Shown here: piece by piece, positions 41,858 to 50,727 of the stretch
How the letters are laid out: every line of letters starts with the position of its first letter
How positions within the stretch are numbered: position 1 is the first letter of the stretch
Origin: Kibdelosporangium sp040675465
GTDB lineage: Bacteria; Actinomycetota; Actinomycetes; Mycobacteriales; Pseudonocardiaceae
DNA length: 64,000 nt
Direction of reading: 5' to 3'
Assembly: GCF_040675465.1 (NCBI RefSeq)
Contig: NZ_JBFAPA010000018.1
Span: 124,001 to 188,000 of the forward strand
Made by a program: the position numbers and the translations under genes
Notes under the pieces: generated by a model
What the model was told of the DNA's origin: nothing
Seen by the model: only the letters and a program-made list of their open reading frames with translations
Database searches by the model: none

Positions 41858-43297
41858 GTTGCGGCGGCTGTAGAGGAAGTAGACCGCCATCCCGATCACG
41901 AACCAGACCGCGAACCGGATCCAGGTCTCCGGCTGCAGGAACGTGATCAGCCAGATCGAGAAGACGACGCCGATCGCCGGGACCACGGGCATTCCCGGCG
42001 TTCGGAACGTGCGCGGCAGGTCCGGGCGGCGGTAACGCAACACGATCACGGCCACGCACACCACGACGAACGCCAGCAGGATGCCGATGTTCGTCAGCTC
42101 GGCCACGTCGATGATCGGCAGCAGTCCGGCCAGCACCGCCGAGATCACGCCCGCGATCCAGGTGACCCGGGTGGGCACCTTGCGCTTCGGATCGGTCTTG
42201 GCGAACCAGTGCGGCAGCAGGCCATCACGGCTCATCGCGTACCAGACCCTTGTCACGCCGAGCATGAACGTGAACATGACGGTGAGGATGCCGATCACCG
42301 CACCGGCCGCGATCACCGAGCCGAGCCCGGACAGCCCGACCGACTGGAACGCGGTGGAGAACCCGCTCGCCGGGTCGATCTGGGTGTAGTCCTGCATGCC
42401 AGTCAGCACGATGCAAGCCAGCACGTACAGGATCATCGAGATCACCAGGGAGTACACGATGGCCTTGGGCATGTGCCGTTGCGCGTCCTTGGACTCCTCG
42501 GCCGCGGTCGACATGGCGTCGTAGCCGAACACCGCGAAGAACACCAGCGCCGCCCCGCTCATCGCGCCGCCGAACCCCGCGGGCGCGAACGGGGTGAGGT
42601 TGCCGCTCTTGATGTAGAAGAACCCGACCACGATCACGACCAGCACCACCGCGACCTTCAACGCCACCACTGCGGTCTCGAACCGGGCCGCCGCCCGGAT
42701 GCCGCGGGTGAGCAGGAACGCGATGAACAGGCACAGGATCACCGCGATCAGGTTCACCTTGTAGGTGCCCGACGCGACCCCCGCCGGTTCGGTACCTGGC
42801 GCGCCGAGCATCCACCCGGGCAGCTTGAGCCCGACCTGGTCGAGCAGGAAGTTGAAGTAGCCGGAGATGCCGATGGCCACCACCGCGACGATCGCCGTGT
42901 ACTCCAGCAGCAGGTCCCACCCGATGAACCAGCCGACGATCTCGCCGAGCACCGCGTAGCCATACGTGTAGGCAGAGCCCGCTTTCGGGATCAGCCCGGC
43001 GAACTCCGCGTAGGAGAAGGCCGCCGCCGCGCTGGCGATCCCCGCGATGAGGAACGAGATCAGCACCGCGGGCCCGACCCCGGCGACCCCGTTGGCCGGA
43101 TCCCCGTGCGCCACGCTCCCGGCGAGCGAGAAGATCCCCGCCCCGATGATCCCGCCCACCCCGATGGCGGTCAGCTGCCAGAGCCCCAGCGACTTGCGCA
43201 GCCCGTCCCCCGACTGCACGTCATCGTCGATGCGCTCGATCGGCTTCCGCCTGAAGACCCCCGACCCACCACCCAGACCGTGTTGTGTGTCAGCCAT
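41813..43297 (-). CDS. APC-family amino-acid permease, cationic-transporter type
   Basis: 494 residues with about twelve transmembrane helices. After a soluble N-terminus, LTAIGVGGIIGAGIFSLAG is the APC TM1 substrate-binding break (GxGAGIF), and SYAEFAGLIPKAGSAYTYGYAVLGEIVGWFIGWDLLLEYT is typical of CAT/YhdG-type carriers. RGIRAAARFETAVVALKV and FFAVFGYDAMSTAAEE are also characteristic. Imports amino acids with protons; the substrate is unknown. ATG 43297. Its C-terminus overlaps the convergent DUF885 gene by 45 bp, a possible functional link between peptide breakdown and amino-acid movement. Confidence 0.93.
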   Translation of the reverse strand: MADTQHGLGGGSGVFRRKPIERIDDDVQSGDGLRKSLGLWQLTAIGVGGIIGAGIFSLAGSVAHGDPANGVAGVGPAVLISFLIAGIASAAAAFSYAEFAGLIPKAGSAYTYGYAVLGEIVGWFIGWDLLLEYTAIVAVVAIGISGYFNFLLDQVGLKLPGWMLGAPGTEPAGVASGTYKVNLIAVILCLFIAFLLTRGIRAAARFETAVVALKVAVVLVVIVVGFFYIKSGNLTPFAPAGFGGAMSGAALVFFAVFGYDAMSTAAEESKDAQRHMPKAIVYSLVISMILYVLACIVLTGMQDYTQIDPASGFSTAFQSVGLSGLGSVIAAGAVIGILTVMFTFMLGVTRVWYAMSRDGLLPHWFAKTDPKRKVPTRVTWIAGVISAVLAGLLPIIDVAELTNIGILLAFVVVCVAVIVLRYRRPDLPRTFRTPGMPVVPAIGVVFSIWLITFLQPETWIRFAVWFVIGMAVYFLYSRRNSLLNRTGPGGDDLV

Positions 43298-43333
43298 TCA
43301 CAAACGGTAAGTCCGTGCCGGTGGTTCCGCAGG

Positions 43334-44302
43334 TCAGGCGTGGGTGAAGACGATCTTGCCTGCGGTCTCGCCCGCCTGCATGGCCTCGAAGCCCTTGACG
43401 GCGTCGGCCAGCGGGAGGGTGAGGCCGATCTGCGGGCGGATGTCCTTGAGCGCACAGAACTTCAGCAAATCCGCCAGCTCGTCACGAGTGCCCATGGTCG
43501 AGCCCACGACCCGCAGCTGCAAGAAGAACAACCGCTGCAGCTCAGCGTTCGCGTCCGGCCCGCTCGTAGACCCGGAGATCACGATGATCCCGCCCGGCTT
43601 GAGCGCCTTCATCGAGTGCGACCAGGTCGCCTTGCCCACGGTCTCGAACACCGCATCGACCCGCTCAGGCAGCCGCGCCCCCGACTCGAACACGTCATGA
43701 GCGCCCAGCGAGGACGCCAGTGCGCGCTTCTCCTCAGACCGCCCAGTCACCCACACCCGATACCCAGCGGCCCGGCCGAGCTGGATCAGCGCGGTGGAAA
43801 CGCCCCCGGACGCCCCCTGCACCAGCATGGTCTGCCCCGGCCGCAGGCCCGACTTCACGAACAGCATCCGGTACGCGGTCAGCCACGCCGTGCCCATGCA
43901 CGCTGCCTCGGCGAACGACAGCGACGAAGGCTTCGGCAGGATGTTGCGCTTGGGGACGATGACGGTGTCCGCGAACGTGCCCTGGTGCAACTCCGTCAAC
44001 AGGGTCCGGCGAGGGTCCAGGGTCTCGTCGCCGCTCCACGCCGGGTCGCCGATGACCGAGTGCAGCACGACCTCGCTGCCGTCCTCGAGCACCCCGGCGC
44101 CGTCACAGCCCAGGATCATCGGGAACTGCTCGGGCTTGATCCCAACCCCGCGCAGTGTCCACAGGTCGTGCATGTTCAGGCTCGCCGCCCGGACCGACAC
44201 GCTCACCCACCCCTCCGGCGCTTCCGGCGTGGGCCGCTCACCCACGGTGAGGGCAGCGAGCGGGTTGTCCGGCTGAGGTGAGGCTGCGTACACGGCGAAC
44301 AT
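43334..44302 (-). CDS. MDR-superfamily quinone-oxidoreductase-like dehydrogenase
   Basis: 322 residues. N-terminal GroES-like domain (MILGCDGAGVLEDGSEVVLH), Rossmann domain with LVQGASGGVSTALIQLGRAAGY (NADPH fingerprint AxGGVS) and ETVGKATWSHSMKALKPGGIIVISGSTSG. Catalytic and structural zinc cysteines are absent, which places it with zinc-independent quinone/enoyl reductases despite a common zinc-binding ADH label. 36 bp upstream of the permease start on the same strand, so they may be co-transcribed. Substrate unknown. Confidence 0.9.
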   Translation of the reverse strand: MFAVYAASPQPDNPLAALTVGERPTPEAPEGWVSVSVRAASLNMHDLWTLRGVGIKPEQFPMILGCDGAGVLEDGSEVVLHSVIGDPAWSGDETLDPRRTLLTELHQGTFADTVIVPKRNILPKPSSLSFAEAACMGTAWLTAYRMLFVKSGLRPGQTMLVQGASGGVSTALIQLGRAAGYRVWVTGRSEEKRALASSLGAHDVFESGARLPERVDAVFETVGKATWSHSMKALKPGGIIVISGSTSGPDANAELQRLFFLQLRVVGSTMGTRDELADLLKFCALKDIRPQIGLTLPLADAVKGFEAMQAGETAGKIVFTHA

Positions 44303-44368
44303 GACTGCAACCTACCGATCCTGCCATTCCGCCGCCTGTGGGATCGGCCACGGCGTACTGTCGTAGGC

Positions 44369-44566
44369 GTGTCATGGCTGTCCGATTGGTGGAACGCGGT
44401 TGAGCTGTGGATCGCCCAGCTGCCGTTCCCCGCCCAGTTCGCCGTGGTGATCGCGGTGCTGCTGCCGGTGTGCGCCGGCGGCGCCTGGCTCATCGACCGG
44501 GCGGTCGACCTGGTCGGCAACAAGGTCAACCGGTCCGCCGAGCCGGACCCCGGGGACTGCGATTAG
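44369..44566 (+). CDS. Small membrane protein, 65 aa
   Basis: One transmembrane helix at about residues 22-42 (FAVVIAVLLPVCAGGAWLI), a Trp-rich N-terminus (MSWLSDWWNAVELWIAQL) and an acidic tail ending PDPGDCD. GTG start. It lies 10 bp before the anchored RNase gene and is probably co-transcribed with it and the barstar. No family is recognised; export or anchoring help for the RNase is conceivable but unsupported. Confidence 0.65.
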   Translation: MSWLSDWWNAVELWIAQLPFPAQFAVVIAVLLPVCAGGAWLIDRAVDLVGNKVNRSAEPDPGDCD

Positions 44567-44576
44567 GGTCCGTCCC

Positions 44577-45002
44577 ATGGGGTCGCGCCGCCGCATCACA
44601 TTCGCCTTGATCGGACTGGTCGTTCTGGTCGTGGTCGGCTGGTTCGTCCGCGACGCGGTCAAGGACGACCCAGCACCGGCACCGCAGCAGCAGTCCCAGC
44701 AGGTCAAGCCGCAGAACGGCATGCAGGTCAAGCCGCTGTCCAAGCTGCCGCCCGAGGCGGTGGTGACCTGGCGGACCATCCAGAAGGGCGGGCCGTTCAA
44801 GTCCAGCCGGGACGGCATCGTGTTCGAGAACCGGGAGAAGCTGCTGCCCGCCAAGTCCGCGAGCTACTACCACGAGTACACCGTGCCGACGCCGGGCGCG
44901 GACGACCGTGGCGCGCGCAGGCTCATCACCGGCGAGTCCAAAGAGCTCTACTACACCGACGACCACTACGCCTCGTTCGTCCTGGTCGACACCGGGAAGT
45001 GA
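44577..45002 (+). CDS. Membrane-anchored guanyl-specific RNase of the RNase Sa family
   Basis: 141 residues. N-terminal basic stretch and one hydrophobic helix (residues 7-24), a Pro/Gln linker (32-50), then a barnase-fold domain. HEYTVPTPGADDRGARRLITGE and YYTDDHYASF match the Streptomyces RNase Sa core almost word for word: Glu100 as general base, Arg115 and His130 as the other catalytic residues. No signal-peptidase site is obvious, so it may stay tethered outside the cell. The barstar gene follows 4 bp later. Intercellular competition or RNA scavenging is plausible. Confidence 0.88.
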   Translation: MGSRRRITFALIGLVVLVVVGWFVRDAVKDDPAPAPQQQSQQVKPQNGMQVKPLSKLPPEAVVTWRTIQKGGPFKSSRDGIVFENREKLLPAKSASYYHEYTVPTPGADDRGARRLITGESKELYYTDDHYASFVLVDTGK

Positions 45003-45006
45003 CGCG

Positions 45007-45267
45007 ATGAGGCACGTCGTCGACGGACGGGACATCCGCACCAAGGCCGCGATGCTGGACGCCCTGGCCGAGGCGATGGACTTCCCGGCCTACTTCGGCC
45101 GCAACCTCGACGCGCTCAACGACCTGGTGAACGACCTGCCGCCGGGCGAGCACACCCTGGTCTGGCGGTCGCCGCAGACGCTCCAGCACGCCGACCCGGA
45201 GGTCTACGAGCAGATCGTGGACATCCTCGGCCACGCCGACCGGCTCACCCTCAAACTCAGCCGTTGA
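45007..45267 (+). CDS. Barstar-family RNase inhibitor
   Basis: 86 residues. VVDGRDIRTKAAMLDALAEAMDFPAYFGRNLDALNDLVNDL is the barstar signature: the FPxYFGRNLDAL helix and acidic face plug the RNase active site. ATG 45007, four bases after the RNase stop, so inhibitor and enzyme are coupled and the cell is protected from unexported RNase. No signal peptide, consistent with a cytoplasmic immunity protein. Its last 11 bp overlap the end of the convergent LuxR-type regulator gene. Confidence 0.93.
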   Translation: MRHVVDGRDIRTKAAMLDALAEAMDFPAYFGRNLDALNDLVNDLPPGEHTLVWRSPQTLQHADPEVYEQIVDILGHADRLTLKLSR

Positions 45268-47854
45268 GCAGCGGTCCGAGCTCGGCCCGGCTGGCCACGC
45301 CGAGCTTCACGTAGGCGCGGCCCAGGTAGTTGTCCACGGTCCGGACCGACAGTTGCAGGCGGGCCGCGATCACCCGGCTGGACAGCCCGGCCGCCGCCAG
45401 GGTCGCGACCTCGCGCTCCCGGTTGGTGAGCATCGCCGGGAGACCGGTGGTCGCCAGCATCGGCGTTCGCGCGCCGGGGATCCGTCGCAACAGGACGTTC
45501 GCGCGTTCCGTGCACGCCGCTGCCCGGCTGTGCAGACCGGCTTCGTGCGCGAACCGCGCCGCCGAGACAGCGGCTTCGGCGGCGTGCAGCCAGAGTCCGT
45601 GCCGGTCGAACACATCGGCGGCGTGCGCGAGCCGTTCGAACTCGCTGCCCGCCAGCGCTCCCGCGGCCGCGGCCAACGCGGTGGACAGTTCGCACGGCAC
45701 CTCGTTCGCCACCTCGGACAGTCTGATGTGGACCGACTTCGGCTCACCGAGGCGGGCCACGTCGTACAACGCCCAAGCCTCGGTCATCGGCTGACCGATC
45801 TCACGGGCCTGGGACGCCGTGCGGCGGGCGTGCGCGGCGGCGCGGGCGGTGTCGCCGCCGGCCGCGATGACCCAGGCGCGGTTCAGCTCCAGCCACGGCT
45901 GGAACAGGCGGTTGGTGTGCCGGCCGGGGAAGTCGGCGCGGTTGAGCAACCGCGCGGACTGCCGGTAGTCGCCCTGCAACGCCCGCGCCCCGGCCAGTTC
46001 GGCCAGGCAGGTCGCGGCGAGCCGGAACGTGTCGTAGTTCGGCAGCAGCACCAGCACTTCGTGCAGGGAACCGGCCGCGAGCTTCAGCTGGCCGCGAGCT
46101 TTCGCAACCGCGCCACGGAAACCGGCCCAGCCACCCAACGGGGCGATCGCCTCGGCGGCAGCGGCGGCCTGGTAGCTCTGGTCGGCGAGGTCCCACGCCT
46201 CGGTCAACCGGCCGCTGACCAGTAACGACAAACACCGTCCATACCCGACCTGCGCCGGTCCCCACGGCACGTCGATGGCGTTCTCGGCCGCGATCCGCAC
46301 GCCTTCGGCGTACATCGCCTCCGCGCGGTCGTGGTACCCGAGGAACCCGGCGGCCGGAATCCCGGCGGAGATCGCCCACACCAACGCCTGCGCGGGCGCG
46401 TCCGGCATCCGTAACAGCTTTTCCGCCAACGCAAGCGCTTCCGCGCACCGGCTGTCGAACAGCAGGATCCAGCACCGGCTGCCTTCGGCGGTGGCCGTGT
46501 CGATCTCGGTCAGCACCTGCTCGGCCTCGGCGACTTTGCCTTGTCCCCAATACAAGGCGTCGGCCCGGGTGATCGCCCACCGGACCCGGTCGCCCTCGTC
46601 GGTGGGCGTCTCCGGCAGCGTTGTGGACAGTTCCTCGTAGCGGCCGCGGTCGGCGAGGACCTCGGCCAGCAGCTGTTCCGCGGCCCAGCCGCCACCCGAG
46701 CTCTGCGCCGAGCGGACCAGGCGTTCGGCGAGGTCGTGGTCGAACCGGTCTTTCGCCTGTTTTGCCGCGTCCAGCAACAGTCCCGGGTCGCCGGATCGCC
46801 CGGACTGCAACTGGAGCATGCCCGCGCGCAGCGCGTCGTCCCTGCGGCGCATGGGAGTCGCGGTCAACGCGTCGGCCAGCTGACCGGCGACCGTCCTTGC
46901 CCGCGAGCTCGCCATGGTCGACCGGATCACCTCGCCGTACAGGGGATGGGCCAACCGGGCAACTAACCGCCGGCCGGAATCCTCTGTGCTGACAAGGCCT
47001 TTGCGTTCCGCGGCGGCCACCGCGTCCCCGCCGACGAGCTGTTCGAGCAATGTCACCGGAACGGGTTCACCGCCCGCGATCACTTCCAGCGCCGCGTACA
47101 CGGGATCCTCGACCGCACCCAGCCGGGTGGCCACGACTTCAGCCAATCGTGTGGTCGGCCGTACCTCGCCGGTCCACCGCCACGCCCCCTGCCGGTACTT
47201 CACCTCGCCGGTGTCCAAACCCGCCAACAGGATCTCCCTGAGCAGCAACGGGTTCCCGGCGGCGACCCGGTGTAACCGGCGGCGGCTGACCGGCGCCAGC
47301 CGGTCGCCGAAAGCGTGATCCAGCAACGCATCCACCGCGTCCGAGGACAACTCGGCCAGTCCGACGCGAGTGGCGAGTCCGTCTTTCCACAGCGCCCCAA
47401 CGGCATCCGGGCACGGCTCGCCGGCCCGGACGGTGACGATCAGGTGTGCGAGCTCGCGCGCGGCCAGATGGTGGACCACCGCGGCCGATGCGTCATCCAG
47501 CAAATGCGCGTCGTCCACGACGAGCACCGGACGGCCCTGGTGCCGGGTCGCGAAGTGACCGGCGACGCTGTGCAGGGCACTCAACCGGCTCGGCCCGGCG
47601 TCGGCGGGCATCAGGTGCGACACCGCGCCGAACGGGATCACCGCGGTGGACCGGGTCGCGGCGACCCACTCGGTGCCGTGCCCCTCGGATGCCAGCTGTG
47701 CCAACGCTTCCCGCGCGAGCCTGGTCTTTCCCACACCGGCTGGTCCTACAAGTACCACGCCGGTGCCCGTCACGGCGGAGACCAGTGCGGACAGTTGCCG
47801 CTCGCGGCCGACCAGCGGCCACTTGTCGCCTAACTCAGGGCCTTGCTCACCCAT
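45257..47854 (-). CDS. LAL-type LuxR-family regulator
   Basis: 865 residues. N-terminal AAA/STAND ATPase with Walker A LVGPAGVGKTRLAREA and Walker B VLVVDDAHLLDD, a long helical repeat region (about 330-790), and a C-terminal LuxR helix-turn-helix LTNREREVATLAAAGLSSRVIAARLQLSVRTVDNYLGRAYVKLGV. Large ATP-binding regulators of this kind often activate secondary-metabolism or sugar genes. ATG 47854 is preferred; an upstream GTG at 47920 would add 22 residues. It converges on barstar and is divergent from a secreted-protein gene 283 bp away, a possible target. Confidence 0.93.
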   Translation of the reverse strand: MGEQGPELGDKWPLVGRERQLSALVSAVTGTGVVLVGPAGVGKTRLAREALAQLASEGHGTEWVAATRSTAVIPFGAVSHLMPADAGPSRLSALHSVAGHFATRHQGRPVLVVDDAHLLDDASAAVVHHLAARELAHLIVTVRAGEPCPDAVGALWKDGLATRVGLAELSSDAVDALLDHAFGDRLAPVSRRRLHRVAAGNPLLLREILLAGLDTGEVKYRQGAWRWTGEVRPTTRLAEVVATRLGAVEDPVYAALEVIAGGEPVPVTLLEQLVGGDAVAAAERKGLVSTEDSGRRLVARLAHPLYGEVIRSTMASSRARTVAGQLADALTATPMRRRDDALRAGMLQLQSGRSGDPGLLLDAAKQAKDRFDHDLAERLVRSAQSSGGGWAAEQLLAEVLADRGRYEELSTTLPETPTDEGDRVRWAITRADALYWGQGKVAEAEQVLTEIDTATAEGSRCWILLFDSRCAEALALAEKLLRMPDAPAQALVWAISAGIPAAGFLGYHDRAEAMYAEGVRIAAENAIDVPWGPAQVGYGRCLSLLVSGRLTEAWDLADQSYQAAAAAEAIAPLGGWAGFRGAVAKARGQLKLAAGSLHEVLVLLPNYDTFRLAATCLAELAGARALQGDYRQSARLLNRADFPGRHTNRLFQPWLELNRAWVIAAGGDTARAAAHARRTASQAREIGQPMTEAWALYDVARLGEPKSVHIRLSEVANEVPCELSTALAAAAGALAGSEFERLAHAADVFDRHGLWLHAAEAAVSAARFAHEAGLHSRAAACTERANVLLRRIPGARTPMLATTGLPAMLTNREREVATLAAAGLSSRVIAARLQLSVRTVDNYLGRAYVKLGVASRAELGPLLNG

Positions 47855-48072
47855 TCGTCCTGCCCCCTGCCCCGTCTGGCTCCCCGCGGGCCGGTGTGGT
47901 GTGGATCCCCGCTCTACCAAGGGAACCGCTCGATCGTAGCGTGCTTATCAAAGCCCGCGGTGAATCCGTTCAGGTCCGCAAGCCGGGCAACGACCGGCGG
48001 CATCCTGGCAACTTTCTGGCCGAACACTCGTACTGTGAGTAATTCTGTGAACACTCTGGGAATTGGTGAACG

Positions 48073-48101
48073 TTGAAACGCGAATTACTCTCGGGTACGA
48101 A
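48073..48101 (+). promoter_or_regulatory. Promoter for the secreted protein gene
   Basis: TTGAAA (48073-48078), exactly 17 bp, then TACGAA (48096-48101), about 37 bp before the start codon, leaving room for AAGGAGG (48123-48129). It lies in the 283-bp region shared with the divergent LAL regulator, which otherwise contains GTGAAC direct repeats (48047, 48066). Confidence 0.55.
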
Positions 48102-48137
48102 AGTGGGTGAGAGCCGTCTCACAAGGAGGCACCAGTG

Positions 48138-48758
48138 ATGCTGACTTCCCGTTTCGCGAAAGCAGCAGCGCTAGCGCTTGTCCCTGTCCTTGCCTTTGGG
48201 ACGACTGCGGCTGCTGCAAACCAGACGATCACCTACAAGGTCCGCGCCACCGCGTTGGGGCAGACCGCCGACCTCACGCTCGACCAGGGTGTCGACGCGT
48301 CCGCCCCGGCCACCGTCGCCCCGGGCGGGGCGTTGAAGGTGGTCATCGACCCGGCGCCGAACACGGTGCCCGCGACCGGTGGTGGCTACACCATCCGTGA
48401 GATCAACACGGTCGCGCTGAAACTGCCCGTGCCCGCCAACTCGACGTTCGTGTCGGCGTCGCTGTCCGGCGGATCGGGCCTGGGTTCGACGCCGCCGACC
48501 GTCTCCAAGGTCGGCAACGACGTCGTGCTCAGCGTCAAGGGCCCGCTCAAGGGCGGTGCGGCGTTCGAACTGCCCACGGTGACGGTCAACCTGACCGCGG
48601 GCTCGTCGGGCACCATCCAGACCAAGCTCGGCGGCACCAGCTACGACGCCCCCGGGCTGACCTTCAACGCCGTGGTCGTGGTGATCTTCCCGATCACCGC
48701 TCCGGCGAAGGCGTACCCCGACCCCAGCCCGGTGCTGACCAGCACCACCATCGGCTGA
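48138..48758 (+). CDS. Secreted protein of unknown function, beta-rich
   Basis: 206 residues from ATG 48138 (GTG 48135 is also possible; AAGGAGG precedes both). Signal peptide about 1-27 ending ALVPVLAFGTTAAAA. The mature part is Gly/Thr/Val-rich with alternating hydrophobic residues (ITYKVRATALGQTADLTLDQGVDASAP, VVLSVKGPLKGGAAFELPTVTVNL), consistent with a beta-sandwich and no cysteines. No family is recognised. A strong terminator follows, so it is monocistronic. Divergent from the LAL regulator. Confidence 0.8.
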   Translation: MLTSRFAKAAALALVPVLAFGTTAAAANQTITYKVRATALGQTADLTLDQGVDASAPATVAPGGALKVVIDPAPNTVPATGGGYTIREINTVALKLPVPANSTFVSASLSGGSGLGSTPPTVSKVGNDVVLSVKGPLKGGAAFELPTVTVNLTAGSSGTIQTKLGGTSYDAPGLTFNAVVVVIFPITAPAKAYPDPSPVLTSTTIG

Positions 48759-48783
48759 CGGTTTGTTGCCCGGAAATGTGTAC

Positions 48784-48809
48784 AGGGCCACCCATCCGTG
48801 GGTGGCCCT
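48784..48809 (+). terminator. Terminator after the secreted protein gene
   Basis: AGGGCCACCCA (48784-48794), tetraloop TCCG, TGGGTGGCCCT (48799-48809): 11-bp perfect arms. It ends 17 bp before the next start codon. Confidence 0.88.
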
Positions 48810-48826
48810 CAGGGCATGATGACCCC

Positions 48827-49582
48827 ATGGCTGACGAACTCGTCCACATCGTCGTGGCGCGTGGCATCGCGACGATCACGCTCGACTCGCCGCACAACCG
48901 CAACGCGCTGTCCCGGCAGCTGCGTGGCGAGCTGCGCAACCACCTGACCGACGCGATCGACGACGACGCCGTGCGGGTGATCGTGCTGGACCACACCGGC
49001 CCGGTGTTCTGCGCGGGCATGGACCTCAAGGAGGCCGGTGGCGCGTCCTCGGGCGACCAGGGCGTGAACGAGTTCCCGGAGATCCTGGACCTGATCCGGA
49101 CCAGCCCCAAGCCGGTCGTCGCCAAGCTCGCCGGGCCCGCCCGCGCCGGGGGCGTCGGCATCGTGGCCGCCGCGGACATCGCGGTCGCCTCGGAGACGGC
49201 CACCTTCGCGTTCACCGAGGTCCGGATCGGTGTCGTGCCCGCGGTCATTTCGGTGACCGTGCTGCCGCGCCTGTTGCCGCGTGCCGCCCACGAGCTGTTC
49301 CTCACCGGCGAGACGTTCGGCGCGACCCGCGCCGCGGCCATCGGCCTGATCAACTCCGCCGTGCCCGCGGACCAGCTCGACGAGGAGGTCGAGCGGTACG
49401 CCGGGATGCTGATCAAGGGCGGCCCGGTGGCGCTGGCCGCGACCAAGGCCCTGCTGCGCGAACCGGCGGGTGACTTCGCGAGCATGCTCAAGCTGTCCGC
49501 CGAGTTCTTCGCCAGTGAGGAAGGCCAGGAAGGCATCGCCGCGTTCGCGCAGAAGCGCCAGCCGTCGTGGATTCCGGAGTAG
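48827..49582 (+). CDS. Enoyl-CoA hydratase/isomerase family protein
   Basis: 251 residues of the crotonase fold. ITLDSPHNRNALSRQLRGEL, the oxyanion-hole segment GPVFCAGMDLKEAGG and VVAKLAGPARAGGVGIVAAADIAVASETATFAFTEVRIGVVP are family motifs. Glu in AFTEVRIG may be a catalytic residue; the other hydratase Glu position is occupied by AGPARAGG, so activity could be isomerase or hydrolase. ATG 48827 lies just past the upstream terminator. The substrate acyl chain is unknown. The NTF2-like gene follows by 18 bp. Confidence 0.9.
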   Translation: MADELVHIVVARGIATITLDSPHNRNALSRQLRGELRNHLTDAIDDDAVRVIVLDHTGPVFCAGMDLKEAGGASSGDQGVNEFPEILDLIRTSPKPVVAKLAGPARAGGVGIVAAADIAVASETATFAFTEVRIGVVPAVISVTVLPRLLPRAAHELFLTGETFGATRAAAIGLINSAVPADQLDEEVERYAGMLIKGGPVALAATKALLREPAGDFASMLKLSAEFFASEEGQEGIAAFAQKRQPSWIPE

Positions 49583-49600
49583 CGGTATGCTGTGTGAGTC

Positions 49601-49957
49601 ATGACGACTTCTCATGACTCTCCCGCGCGCGTGATCGACGAGTTCCTCGCCGCGTTCAACTCCGGTGACGCCGCCGCCCTCGAGCCGTTGTACGAGGTTG
49701 ACGCTGTTCTGGTTCCGCGCCAAGGCATGCCGGTCACCGGGCGGGACCGGTCCGCGGCCGTCGGGTACATGATGCGGCTGGGCAAACCGATGCGCGCCGA
49801 ACTGCGCCAGTGCTATGTCGCCGGTGACATCGCGTTGCTGGTGGTCGACTGGTCCATTCCGGACACCGACCTGGCCGGAACCGCTTCCGACGTCGTGCGT
49901 CGCGGTCCCGACGGAAGGTGGCGCTACGTGATCGACAACCCGATGGGCACCGCCTAA
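49601..49957 (+). CDS. SnoaL/NTF2-like protein
   Basis: 118 residues with the cone-shaped NTF2 pattern: ARVIDEFLAAFNSGDAAALEPLYEVDAVLVPRQGMPVTGRDRS, then strands ELRQCYVAGDIALLVVDWSI and DGRWRYVIDNPMG. Such DUF4440/SnoaL-like proteins are small polyketide cyclases, hydrolases or binding proteins; no catalytic residue can be assigned. Same strand as the enoyl-CoA hydratase, probably co-transcribed. Ends with a 4-bp convergent overlap with the cyclase gene. Confidence 0.82.
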   Translation: MTTSHDSPARVIDEFLAAFNSGDAAALEPLYEVDAVLVPRQGMPVTGRDRSAAVGYMMRLGKPMRAELRQCYVAGDIALLVVDWSIPDTDLAGTASDVVRRGPDGRWRYVIDNPMGTA

Positions 49958-50727
49958 CTGTCGAAGATCGCGACCGCGCGGGTCCAGCTGCCGGACGCGG
50001 CGTGCACCTTGGCCGGGAAGCACGCGACCTGGAAGCCGGTGGGCGGCAAGGCTTCCAGGTTGTGCAGCTTCTCGACCTGGCAGTAACACCGTTCGCGTCC
50101 GGCCTTGTGCCCCTCCCAGATCACCGACGGGTCGCCATGTTCGGCGTACCGCTTGGCGGTGTGCACGAACGGGGCATCCCAGCTCCACGCGTCCGTCCCG
50201 ACCACCCGTACACCCTGGTCGAGCAGGTGCAACGTGCCCTCCCGGCCGACCCCGCAACCCCGCGAAACATAGTCGTCCTCGCCATAGCGAGTGCCCGCGG
50301 CCGTGTTCACCACGACGATCTCCAACGGGCTCAGCGTGTGCCCGATCCGGGCCAGCTCCGCGTCGATGTCCGCAGGTGTGACGACGTGGCCGTCCGGCAG
50401 TTGGCGGAAGTCCAGTTTCACGCCCGGCTGGAGGAACCACTCCAGCGGGACCTCGTCGATGGTGATCGCGCGCTCGCCATTGTCCATTGTGGACGCGTAG
50501 TGCCATGGCGCGTCGACGTGGGTTCCCGCGTGTGTGGTCATTTTTACCCACTCGAACGCCCAGCCCTCGCCGTTCGGCAGGTCCTCCTTGGTGGCGCCGG
50601 GGAAGATCGACAGGAGGTCGCCCACGGTCTCAGAGTGGCCGAGATAGCTGATCTCGGGCAGCAGACCGGGCACGTCGGACGCGATCCCGGTCCGCAACGG
50701 CACGGAGATGTCGACGAAAGTGCGCAT
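49954..50727 (-). CDS. Cyclase-family metal hydrolase (kynurenine formamidase-like)
   Basis: 257 residues. The metal-binding signature HxGTHxDxPxH appears as THAGTHVDAPWH, with VVVNTAAGTRYGEDDYVSRGCGVGREG supplying other active-site residues. N-terminal MRTFVDISVPLRTGI is typical of the family, whose members hydrolyse N-formylkynurenine, isatin or lactams with Mn or Zn. No kynurenine genes are near, so the substrate is open. Isatin-hydrolase-like activity is an alternative. Divergent from the pentapeptide-repeat gene. Confidence 0.88.
   Translation of the reverse strand: MRTFVDISVPLRTGIASDVPGLLPEISYLGHSETVGDLLSIFPGATKEDLPNGEGWAFEWVKMTTHAGTHVDAPWHYASTMDNGERAITIDEVPLEWFLQPGVKLDFRQLPDGHVVTPADIDAELARIGHTLSPLEIVVVNTAAGTRYGEDDYVSRGCGVGREGTLHLLDQGVRVVGTDAWSWDAPFVHTAKRYAEHGDPSVIWEGHKAGRERCYCQVEKLHNLEALPPTGFQVACFPAKVHAASGSWTRAVAIFDS

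Noticed and set aside
43334..44302. Zinc-dependent alcohol dehydrogenase
   Set aside because: The cysteines that bind catalytic and structural zinc are missing, so it is placed with zinc-independent MDR enzymes.
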